From contig DAOOGR010000095.1 of the NCBI GenBank assembly GCA_035415815.1, positions 1 to 5,057 on the forward strand: DNA of 5,057 nt, in the 5' to 3' direction. Numbering within the stretch: the stretch's first letter is position 1; each line of letters opens with the position of its first letter. The position numbers and the translations under genes were made by a program. A model generated the notes under the pieces. It saw nothing but the letters and a program-made list of their open reading frames with translations, made no database searches and had not been told where the DNA came from. This document shows, piece after piece, positions 1 to 5,057 of this stretch. This DNA is from Rectinema sp003452735 (GTDB taxonomy: Bacteria; Spirochaetota; Spirochaetia; Treponematales; Rectinemataceae).

Positions 1-57
1 TTATACAAGGTTCGTAGCAGTAATGAAGTTATCTGCTCATTGCCCTTTTTTTTCTGT

Positions 58-86
58 TTCGCTAAACTGTTTCGACACTTCATAAT
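58..86 (+). promoter_or_regulatory. Weak candidate trpS promoter
   Basis: CATAAT at 81-86 matches the sigma-70 -10 consensus at five of six positions and would place a transcript start near 93, about 20 bases before trpS. The hexamer 17 bp upstream (58-63, TTCGCT) matches TTGACA poorly. The rest of the 113-base leader holds a T8 run (46-53) and small imperfect hairpins. I see no T-box or attenuator-like structure. trpS could equally be read from a promoter left of the window. Confidence 0.25.
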
Positions 87-102
87 TCAGATAAAGAGAA
101 TC

Positions 103-106
103 GGAG
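103..106 (+). promoter_or_regulatory. trpS ribosome binding site (GGAG)
   Basis: GGAG lies 7 bases before the ATG at 114, a standard Shine-Dalgarno spacing, and it decides the trpS start. The N-terminus it gives (MQKKRILTGDRPTG) places the class I signature at the expected distance from the start. This is the only clear Shine-Dalgarno among the three gene starts in the window. Confidence 0.75.
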
Positions 107-113
107 AATTACC

Positions 114-1160
114 ATGCAAAAAAAGCGCATTCTTACGGGCGATAGGCCTACGGGTAAATTGCATCTCGGTCATTATGTTGGCTCGCTGGCGAATCGAGTG
201 CGCCTTCAGGACGAATACGAGTGCTTCTTTATAATCGCGGATCTCCATACGCTCACCACTAGACCAGAAAAAGAGAATATAGAACGACTCCCCGAAAATA
301 TACGCTCAGCCGTACTGGATTATCTCTCGGTCGGCATAGATCCAAATAAATCGGTGATCTATCTGCAGTCAGCGGTTCCAGAAGTAACCGAACTCTCGCT
401 TTTTTTCGGAAATCTAATAACTGTGCCGAGGCTCTCTCGCGTGCCAAGTCTCAAAGAAATGGCACAGAATGCGCACATAGAGGAGATGCCCTTTGGACTT
501 TTGGGATATCCAGTGCTGCAGGCAGCCGATATTCTTCTTCCTCGCGCACATCTCGTTCCAGTTGGTAAAGACAACGAAGCTCATGTCGAAGTCACGAGAG
601 AAATCGCAAGACGCTTCAACTATCTCTATGGTGAGACCTTTCCCGTTCCGGAAGTTATGGTCTCGGAATACGGTTCGCTCGTTGGTACCGATGGAAATAC
701 CAAGATGTCCAAGAGCTTGAACAATGCGATCTTTCTTTCCGATGATGCAAAAACCGTATACAAACGTGTCATGTCGATGTATACGGATCCAAAGCGTATA
801 CGGGCCGATATTCCTGGAACCGTTGAAGGAAATCCCGTCTTCATCTATCACGATGCTTTCAACCAAAATACGGCCGAAGTCGAGGAGCTAAAAGCGCGCT
901 ATAGAGCTGGCACCATAGGCGATGTCGAAGTAAAAGAGAAACTAGCCAAAGTCCTCAATGATTTCTTAGATCCCATACGCGAACGACGAGCTTACTACGA
1001 ATCGCAAAAAGGTCTTGTCGAAGAAATCATATACGACGGCACTCTTCGTATGCGCGAAGAGGCAAAAATAACGCTTTCCATGGCAAAGAAAGCAATGGGT
1101 ATTAGCTCGGTGTGGAACCGTATTTCTAGAAAGGCAGAAGAGCGAAAAAAACACGAGTAA
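114..1160 (+). CDS. trpS: Tryptophan--tRNA ligase (TrpRS)
   Basis: Cytosolic class I aminoacyl-tRNA synthetase that activates tryptophan with ATP and charges tRNA-Trp. The 348-residue protein is complete and of normal bacterial length. The ATP-binding HIGH-type signature is at about residues 12-23 (PTGKLHLGHYVG). The tryptophan-pocket segment GYPVLQAADI is at 131-140, where D139 corresponds to the aspartate that contacts the indole nitrogen in well-studied TrpRS. The second signature KMSKS is at 197-201. The segment VGKDNEAHVEVTREIARRFN (150-169) is the usual GxDQxxHxExTR block with Asn in place of Gln. The C-terminal third is helical, as expected for the anticodon-binding domain, and ends in a basic tail. 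The start is fixed by the GGAG 7 bases upstream. The gene converges on the cyclase gene with a 7-base gap. No frameshift or missing catalytic motif is seen. Confidence 0.97.
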   Translation: MQKKRILTGDRPTGKLHLGHYVGSLANRVRLQDEYECFFIIADLHTLTTRPEKENIERLPENIRSAVLDYLSVGIDPNKSVIYLQSAVPEVTELSLFFGNLITVPRLSRVPSLKEMAQNAHIEEMPFGLLGYPVLQAADILLPRAHLVPVGKDNEAHVEVTREIARRFNYLYGETFPVPEVMVSEYGSLVGTDGNTKMSKSLNNAIFLSDDAKTVYKRVMSMYTDPKRIRADIPGTVEGNPVFIYHDAFNQNTAEVEELKARYRAGTIGDVEVKEKLAKVLNDFLDPIRERRAYYESQKGLVEEIIYDGTLRMREEAKITLSMAKKAMGISSVWNRISRKAEERKKHE

Positions 1161-1167
1161 ATTTTGC

Positions 1168-2601
1168 CTATTTTTCTCCGTAGAATTCAGGGCTTATCGA
1201 CCAGACTCGAGAGCGGTTTCTACCCGCTTCTTTTGCTGCATATAGAGCCATATCGGCTTTCCTAATAAACTCATGCAGTATGTCGAGGGTACCAGGAATG
1301 GCGGCATAGATTCCTATACTCACTGTCGGCATTTTTTTATTATCTTCCATTTTAATTTGAGCGATTTTATTGCGAAGCCTCTCGGCAACGATCAAAGCTT
1401 CGCGCGTGCCCAATTCAGGGAGCAGCACAACGAATTCTTCTCCACCATAGCGAATTGCATAGTCCCTTGTACGGATCTGACCACGAATAGTAAGGGCTAT
1501 TGTCTGAAGAACAACATCGCCATAGGAGTGTCCGTATGTGTCGTTTATTTGCTTAAAGTGATCGATGTCGATGATAAGCACCCCGATAGAGTGCTCTTGT
1601 TCTATTGCCTTCTGGAAAATTTCTATGCCATGAGTCTCGAGGCCATAGCGGTTGGCGAGCCCTGTTAGCTTATCGGTCATGGCTTGCCTCGTCACGAGCT
1701 GATGCCTGCGTGCGTGCTCAAGAGCAATGGCGATATAATCGGACAACTCGCTTGCAATCCTAACATGCTGATCGGTATAGGCATTCAATTCCTTGTTATC
1801 CAGAGTCAGCAATCCAATCACCTTCTTTTCGTATATAAGAGGAATGCCGAGCCAAGACATAGTGACGAATTCATCTGCAACATTGATGAAGCCTGGGAAC
1901 GACTGCTGAACATCATTGCAAATAACGATCCTACGCTCTTCGATTGCGCGCACGGCTGGATTTTCAACTCCATGAGCCGGAAAAACAAGGCCGCTGAGAT
2001 CGCTTTCATTGTAGCCATAGCCTGCAACGGCTATCAATCTTCCATCCTCGAGAGATTCCACGCAGGATCTGTCGAAGGGTATGATACGCCGTAGTTGGTC
2101 AATGGTTCTCGAAAAAGTCTCGCTGAAATCGAGGCTCTTGTTTATAGCGGTAAAAAGCTCTCGCATGGTATCGATCTCGACAAGGCGCTCTCGTATTTCT
2201 TCCTGGGATGTGATGAGATCGTCGAGATCTACGACATGGCCCACTACGATTTTTGGTCTTTTTTCGGAATTCCGCAACAGAACCTTGACAGTAAAACGAA
2301 GCCATCGATAGCTCGAGCCATCTTTCGAAGCCAGCCGGAAAGCATCGATAAAGGTCTCTATCTGACCTGACCAGATGCGCTGAAGTTGTAGATTCGCCCT
2401 ATCTCTATCGGACTCATGGACAGGAAAGTTCTCCATAACCTTCAGCAAGTCAGCATCTTCATATCCAAGAGATCGAAGAGTGGTACAGGATTGTGCGGTG
2501 TGTGAGAGAAAGTCTATGTAGAAGATATCTATTTCCTTAAAGAAATCAGAAAGTGAAGAGTCTAGGAAAAAATCCTTTAGGATAGAAGCATCGAGTTTCA
2601 C
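1168..2601 (-). CDS. PAS-GAF-GGDEF diguanylate cyclase
   Basis: Predicted cytosolic sensor enzyme making c-di-GMP from two GTP. The protein has 477 residues and no signal peptide or membrane segment. A PAS-like domain with a PAC-like end (YRWLRFTVKV ... VVGHVVDLDDL) lies at about 30-130. A short helical linker follows, then a GAF domain at about 145-297 (GIPLIYEKKVIGLLTLDNKE at 252-271). The GGDEF domain spans about 306-468. Its active-site loop is GGEEF (386-390). D345 in IIDIDHFK and E388 are the expected metal ligands, and N353 and D362 the expected guanine contacts, by analogy with PleD. RTRD at 377-380 sits five residues before GGEEF, the correct spacing for the RxxD inhibitory I-site. 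ADMALYAAKEAGRNR (449-463) is the usual C-terminal motif. No EAL or HD-GYP domain is present, so the protein should only synthesise c-di-GMP. The start is GTG, with an in-frame TAA just upstream (2616-2614), so no longer version is possible. No Shine-Dalgarno is visible. PAS and GAF ligands cannot be told from sequence. Confidence 0.95.
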   Translation of the reverse strand: MKLDASILKDFFLDSSLSDFFKEIDIFYIDFLSHTAQSCTTLRSLGYEDADLLKVMENFPVHESDRDRANLQLQRIWSGQIETFIDAFRLASKDGSSYRWLRFTVKVLLRNSEKRPKIVVGHVVDLDDLITSQEEIRERLVEIDTMRELFTAINKSLDFSETFSRTIDQLRRIIPFDRSCVESLEDGRLIAVAGYGYNESDLSGLVFPAHGVENPAVRAIEERRIVICNDVQQSFPGFINVADEFVTMSWLGIPLIYEKKVIGLLTLDNKELNAYTDQHVRIASELSDYIAIALEHARRHQLVTRQAMTDKLTGLANRYGLETHGIEIFQKAIEQEHSIGVLIIDIDHFKQINDTYGHSYGDVVLQTIALTIRGQIRTRDYAIRYGGEEFVVLLPELGTREALIVAERLRNKIAQIKMEDNKKMPTVSIGIYAAIPGTLDILHEFIRKADMALYAAKEAGRNRSRVWSISPEFYGEK

Positions 2602-2627
2602 TATACTATAGAATTATATAGTATAGT
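2600..2627. repeat. 11-bp perfect inverted repeat (operator-like)
   Basis: The arms are ACTATACTATA (2600-2610) and TATAGTATAGT (2617-2627), separated by the 6-base spacer GAATTA. The repeat overlaps the first base-pairs of the GTG start of the cyclase gene and fills much of the 41-bp gap to the divergent Rsm22-like gene. It is not followed by a T-run and is almost pure A/T, so it is a poor terminator. Its place over the minus-strand -10 box suits a dimeric repressor site. Because promoter elements are A/T-rich, part of the symmetry could simply be two facing -10-like boxes. The binding protein is unknown. Confidence 0.6.
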
Positions 2628-2641
2628 AATGATGCTGTATA
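2613..2641 (-). promoter_or_regulatory. Sigma-70-type promoter for the cyclase gene
   Basis: On the minus strand, TATACA (2641-2636, four of six matches to TTGACA) is followed by a 17-bp spacer and a perfect TATAAT (2618-2613). The expected transcript start is near 2606, only about 5 bases before the GTG at 2601, so the mRNA would be nearly leaderless. The -35 box abuts the ATG of the divergent gene at 2643, so any plus-strand promoter must overlap this one. Candidate plus-strand -10 boxes are TATACT (2602-2607) and TATAGT (2622-2627), but neither has a good -35 partner. Confidence 0.55.
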
Positions 2642-2642
2642 T

Positions 2643-3929
2643 ATGAAAAAGCCATTGAATGAAATATCAAACTTGACTTTCTCTGCACAGCTTAATAGTT
2701 GGTATGAAATAAGTTCATCTATAGGTCTCAAGCTATGCAAAAATATAGAAACATCCATTATCTCCAAAAATCTTCGCTCGCTTCAGCGCGGCCTTACTGG
2801 AGATAGAAAACTCATAGCATCTTCATATTTGGATCAGCAAAGAATTTTGCAGTCCTACTTGCTATACTACTGGCCTATCTCCTTTTATGAAGTATCAGCA
2901 TTACTCTATGAGCTGAGAACGAGAGCCGTGCTTCCCAAGATTCATTCTGTGTTGGATTTGGGCAGCGGACCTGGGTCTGCTTCTTTCGCGGCTCAGATTT
3001 TTGGAGCCATACGAGCAAGTCTTGTGGATAAGAGCAAACATGCACTGGCGGCGGCCTCTGCAATAGCTGCCCAAGGGAAGGTTAATGGGCTTAACCTGGA
3101 GATAATAGAACATTGTGCTGGGATCGAAGACTTCTGCGCTCCGAAAGGCGAATCCTATGACCTGATTATCGCAGCCAATAGCATAAATGAGTTGTGGCCC
3201 AATTCGCCAGACGGAATTTTGAAACGACGTGATATCATACTAAGATTTTTGCCCAATTTGCGGCCAGAAGGAATCATAATAATAGTGGAGCCTTCCGCTC
3301 ACTATACGAGCATTCCGCTCCTTGAGTTGCGCGATAGTTTGCTTGCGGCAGATTTGGATGGTATATCTCTAGCATGTGTTGGTCCTTGTCTTCATTCCTT
3401 CCAATGCCCGATGCTGAGCAAAGAGAAAAAACCTTGTTTCTCAGAATGGCAATGGAATATTCCTCCTTTAGTGCGTGAGCTCGCAGATTGTGCGGGGCTC
3501 GACCGAGATTCTCTCAAAGCTTCGTGGATAGCCTTGAAAAAGCACGAAAAACAAGAGAAAGACAAAGAAGCTCTGCCTGACAACGAGACAAGTTCTCTTG
3601 ACTCCAGCAGTGCGGACAGCCTTTATAGCGCGGCTGATCTTGGTGATTCTGGTGATTTATTTGGTTTTCGCGGACTTCGCGGTCGCATTGTATCTGAGCC
3701 CATGCTCAACAAGGCTGGAAGAGTTCGCTATATCGTGTGCACAAATAGCGCTTTGAGGGTGACGATTTCGGCGCTTCGATACGACCCGATGGCTGAAAAC
3801 CTAGGTTTTTTCGGGCTTGGACGTGGCGACCTTATTGCTGCAAATGGTCTAGAAATTCGGGGTGAATCGCACTTTGGTATTGCGCCTTGCTCACAGCTCG
3901 AAGTATTGATGAGAGCCCCAAGCATTTAG
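2643..3929 (+). CDS. Rsm22-family small-subunit ribosome-associated methyltransferase-like protein
   Basis: Resembles the Rsm22/METTL17 family, SAM-fold proteins that bind the small ribosomal subunit during assembly. Whether they methylate rRNA is unsettled. The protein has 428 residues and no signal peptide or membrane segment. The N-terminal 100 residues look helical, with a YLDQQRILQSYLLYYWPIS-type segment before the Rossmann core. SAM motif I is VLDLGSGPGSAS (103-114), and an acidic residue after the next strand (D129 in LVDK) fits ribose binding. A strand resembling motif IV (YDLIIAANSINEL, 172-184) follows. C249-x5-C255-P, C265-F-S and a distant C366 (YIVCTNSALR) match the family's four-cysteine pattern, reported to hold a 4Fe-4S cluster in METTL17. 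Residues about 300-340 are a hydrophilic Lys/Glu then Ser/Asp-rich linker before the C-terminal domain, which I read as beta-rich. The ATG at 2643 is the only start after an in-frame TAG at 2619-2621, and no Shine-Dalgarno is seen. Family assignment rests on motif memory. A generic class I methyltransferase is the alternative. Confidence 0.8.
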   Translation: MKKPLNEISNLTFSAQLNSWYEISSSIGLKLCKNIETSIISKNLRSLQRGLTGDRKLIASSYLDQQRILQSYLLYYWPISFYEVSALLYELRTRAVLPKIHSVLDLGSGPGSASFAAQIFGAIRASLVDKSKHALAAASAIAAQGKVNGLNLEIIEHCAGIEDFCAPKGESYDLIIAANSINELWPNSPDGILKRRDIILRFLPNLRPEGIIIIVEPSAHYTSIPLLELRDSLLAADLDGISLACVGPCLHSFQCPMLSKEKKPCFSEWQWNIPPLVRELADCAGLDRDSLKASWIALKKHEKQEKDKEALPDNETSSLDSSSADSLYSAADLGDSGDLFGFRGLRGRIVSEPMLNKAGRVRYIVCTNSALRVTISALRYDPMAENLGFFGLGRGDLIAANGLEIRGESHFGIAPCSQLEVLMRAPSI

Positions 3930-3931
3930 AA

Positions 3932-3983
3932 AGCAAACAAAATAAAAAGGAGCGCCTGCCATTTAGTTCTTGGCAGCGCTCCT
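3932..3983 (-). terminator. Rho-independent terminator of the hydrogenase transcript
   Basis: A 13-bp stem with one bulged C is formed by AGGAGCGCCTGCCA (3948-3961) and TGGCAGCGCTCCT (3971-3983) around a 9-base loop. Read on the minus strand, the stem starts 25 bases after the hydrogenase stop codon and is followed directly by a U-rich tail (TTTTATTTTGTTTGC, 3947 down). On the plus strand the hairpin is followed by CTCCCACATA with no T-run, so it should not work well as a terminator for the converging Rsm22-like gene. Confidence 0.88.
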
Positions 3984-4008
3984 CTCCCACATACTCTAGA
4001 TTAACCTC

Positions 4009-5057
4009 TTATTTCAAATAGAGAGGCCTTTCCTTGTATTTGGTGTGCAGAAGCTCATGTGCCTTATGGCTTCCCGGCTTCTCCAGAAACTCTTCATAAA
4101 CCTGCTTGATGAATGGATTATTATGAGAGCATCTGTACTCGCATTTTTCATCGTGATCGTAGATACCGCGCATACGGAGCTTTCTAACTTCATCATTGGC
4201 TCCATATGGCTGACCGCCACCGCCTATACAGCCACCTCTGCAAGCCATAACTTCTATGAAATGCCATGGGGTCTCCCGGCCTTCTGCTCTAGCCTTGCGG
4301 ACTTGCTCTAAAACCGTGGCGATATTGCCCATCTGATGTGCTGCAGCCACACGTAGCTCGATGTTGTCGATATGAATAGTGGCTTCCTTGATACCTGAGA
4401 GGCCGCGCACTGCGGTAAACTCGACTTCCTCGAGTTCCTTTCCTGTCACAAGGAAATGCGCCGTTCTAAGAGCAGCTTCCATGACTCCGCCGGTAGCTCC
4501 AAAGATGGCTCCTGCACCAGAATAGGGGCCCAATGGGCTATCGGGTTCCGAATCGGGCAGTTCCAGCAAATCGATACCCGCCTGCTTTATCATGCGCGCC
4601 AACTCTCTTGTGGTTATAGAGACATCGACATCCTGATATCCAGAAGAGTACATGTGCTCATCGCGACTATTCTCGAATTTCTTGGCGGTACAAGGCATTA
4701 TGGAGACAGAGTAGATCTTGGCTGGATCTACATTGGCCTTGGCAGCCCAATAGGTTTTTATCATTGCACCCATCATCTGCTGCGGACTCTTGGCCGTAGA
4801 GAAGTTTGGAATCATATCGGGATAGTATTTCTCCATGTAGTCGACCCAAGCTGGGCAACAGGAAGTGATTAGCGGCAAACTTCTATCGATTGTCGCTTGC
4901 AAAATTCCGTTCTCGCCACCTTTAAGCGCTGCGGTTAGTCTATGAACGAATTCGGTGCCTTCCTCCATTATGGTTAGGTCAGCCGAAAAGTTTGTATCGA
5001 AGACCGCATCGAAACCAAGGCGACGAAGCGCTGTATAGATTTTGCCGGTCAGCTCTG
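4009..5057 (-). CDS. hydA: [FeFe] hydrogenase large subunit, C-terminal part (5' end outside window)
   Basis: Catalytic subunit that interconverts H2 with protons and electrons at the H-cluster. The gene is cut by the right edge. The reading frame stays open to 5055 (ELTGKIYTALRRLGFDAVFD at its start), so the ATG at 4968 is internal, and 348 residues are visible. Numbered from E1 (5055), the three H-cluster motifs are TSCCPAW (64-70), MPCTAKKFE (120-128) and EVMACRGGCIGGGGQP (268-283). The four cluster cysteines are C67, C122, C272 and C276. Residues matching the CpI proton path are also present: C66, E32, E35, S86 and R39. The last ~55 residues match the iron-hydrogenase small-subunit domain (SHNNP ... 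YEEFL ... HELLHTKY), fused here as in HydA/HndD proteins. N-terminal Fe-S domains and any NAD(P)H-linked partner subunits would lie upstream, beyond the window, so a bifurcating HydABC or HndABCD complex is plausible but not shown. A strong terminator follows, so this gene ends its transcript. Confidence 0.95.
   Translation of the reverse strand, partial: ELTGKIYTALRRLGFDAVFDTNFSADLTIMEEGTEFVHRLTAALKGGENGILQATIDRSLPLITSCCPAWVDYMEKYYPDMIPNFSTAKSPQQMMGAMIKTYWAAKANVDPAKIYSVSIMPCTAKKFENSRDEHMYSSGYQDVDVSITTRELARMIKQAGIDLLELPDSEPDSPLGPYSGAGAIFGATGGVMEAALRTAHFLVTGKELEEVEFTAVRGLSGIKEATIHIDNIELRVAAAHQMGNIATVLEQVRKARAEGRETPWHFIEVMACRGGCIGGGGQPYGANDEVRKLRMRGIYDHDEKCEYRCSHNNPFIKQVYEEFLEKPGSHKAHELLHTKYKERPLYLK

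Noticed and set aside
16..53. Small hairpins (AGCAG-TAA / TTA-CTGCT, or AATGA / TCATT) before a T8 run, possible terminator of an upstream gene
   Set aside because: The first stem has a bulge and ends 8 bases before the T-run. The second is only 5 A/T-rich bp. Neither is a convincing intrinsic terminator.
1..234. Reading frame open from the left edge through 234, overlapping the start of trpS, possibly the end of an upstream gene
   Set aside because: It overlaps 121 bases of a certain gene in another frame, contains the trpS ribosome binding site, and has no recognisable domain. Short frames ending at 17 and 85 are equally possible ends of an upstream gene, so none can be supported.
414..866. 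150-codon open frame antisense to trpS
   Set aside because: No recognisable motif, no ribosome binding site, and it lies fully inside a certain gene. A shadow of trpS codon use.
1133..1175. AGGCA / TGCCT stem followed by ATTTTT, as a trpS terminator
   Set aside because: Only 5 bp with a loop of about 27 bases and a weak T-tract. Too unstable to call.
1273..2094. Two plus-strand open frames of about 130 codons antisense to the cyclase gene
   Set aside because: They have no domain or start signal and fall inside a gene with an intact PAS-GAF-GGDEF product.
3948..3983. Terminator hairpin acting in both directions
   Set aside because: Only the minus strand has a U-rich tail. The plus strand continues with CTCCCACATA.
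4456..4872. 138-codon plus-strand open frame antisense to the hydrogenase
   Set aside because: It covers the region encoding the conserved H-cluster motifs and has no independent support.
4966..4968. ATG at 4968 as the start of a short 319-residue hydrogenase
   Set aside because: The frame continues upstream to the window edge with conserved hydrogenase sequence (ALRRLGFDAVFDTNFSADLT), so this Met is internal.

Overview
The window holds four protein-coding genes in two convergent pairs, with almost no spare DNA between them: trpS (+), a PAS-GAF-GGDEF diguanylate cyclase (-), an Rsm22-family ribosome-associated methyltransferase-like protein (+), and the C-terminal part of a large [FeFe] hydrogenase subunit (-) that runs off the right edge. 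I see no tRNA, rRNA, CRISPR array, insertion sequence or phage gene.

Layout. Positions 1-113 are a leader with the trpS ribosome binding site (GGAG at 103-106) and at best a weak promoter. trpS (114-1160) meets the cyclase gene tail to tail with 7 bases between the stop codons and no convincing terminator. The cyclase gene (2601 down to 1168) and the Rsm22-like gene (2643-3929) diverge from a 41-bp gap. That gap holds most of an 11-bp perfect inverted repeat and a good minus-strand promoter (TATAAT, 17-bp spacer, TATACA). Neither divergent gene has a visible Shine-Dalgarno sequence, and the cyclase appears to start at GTG almost at its transcript start. The Rsm22-like gene and the hydrogenase gene converge on a strong hairpin (3948-3983) whose U-rich tail lies only on the minus strand, so it should end the hydrogenase transcript.

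How the genes relate. They do not form one pathway. Two concern translation (tRNA-Trp charging and small-subunit assembly), one is a cytosolic c-di-GMP signalling enzyme, and one is a hydrogen-metabolism enzyme whose partner subunits would lie outside the window. The only physical link suggesting co-regulation is the shared control region of the cyclase and Rsm22-like genes.

Organism. An [FeFe] hydrogenase with all visible H-cluster ligands points to an anaerobic, probably fermentative bacterium with moderate GC content. The gene set and the style of the TrpRS would fit a spirochaete such as a Treponema relative, but that is a low-confidence impression from memory, not something the sequence proves. 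I find no evidence for a new multi-gene system. The most interesting points are the palindromic divergent control region and the four-cysteine, Fe-S-like pattern in the Rsm22-like protein.
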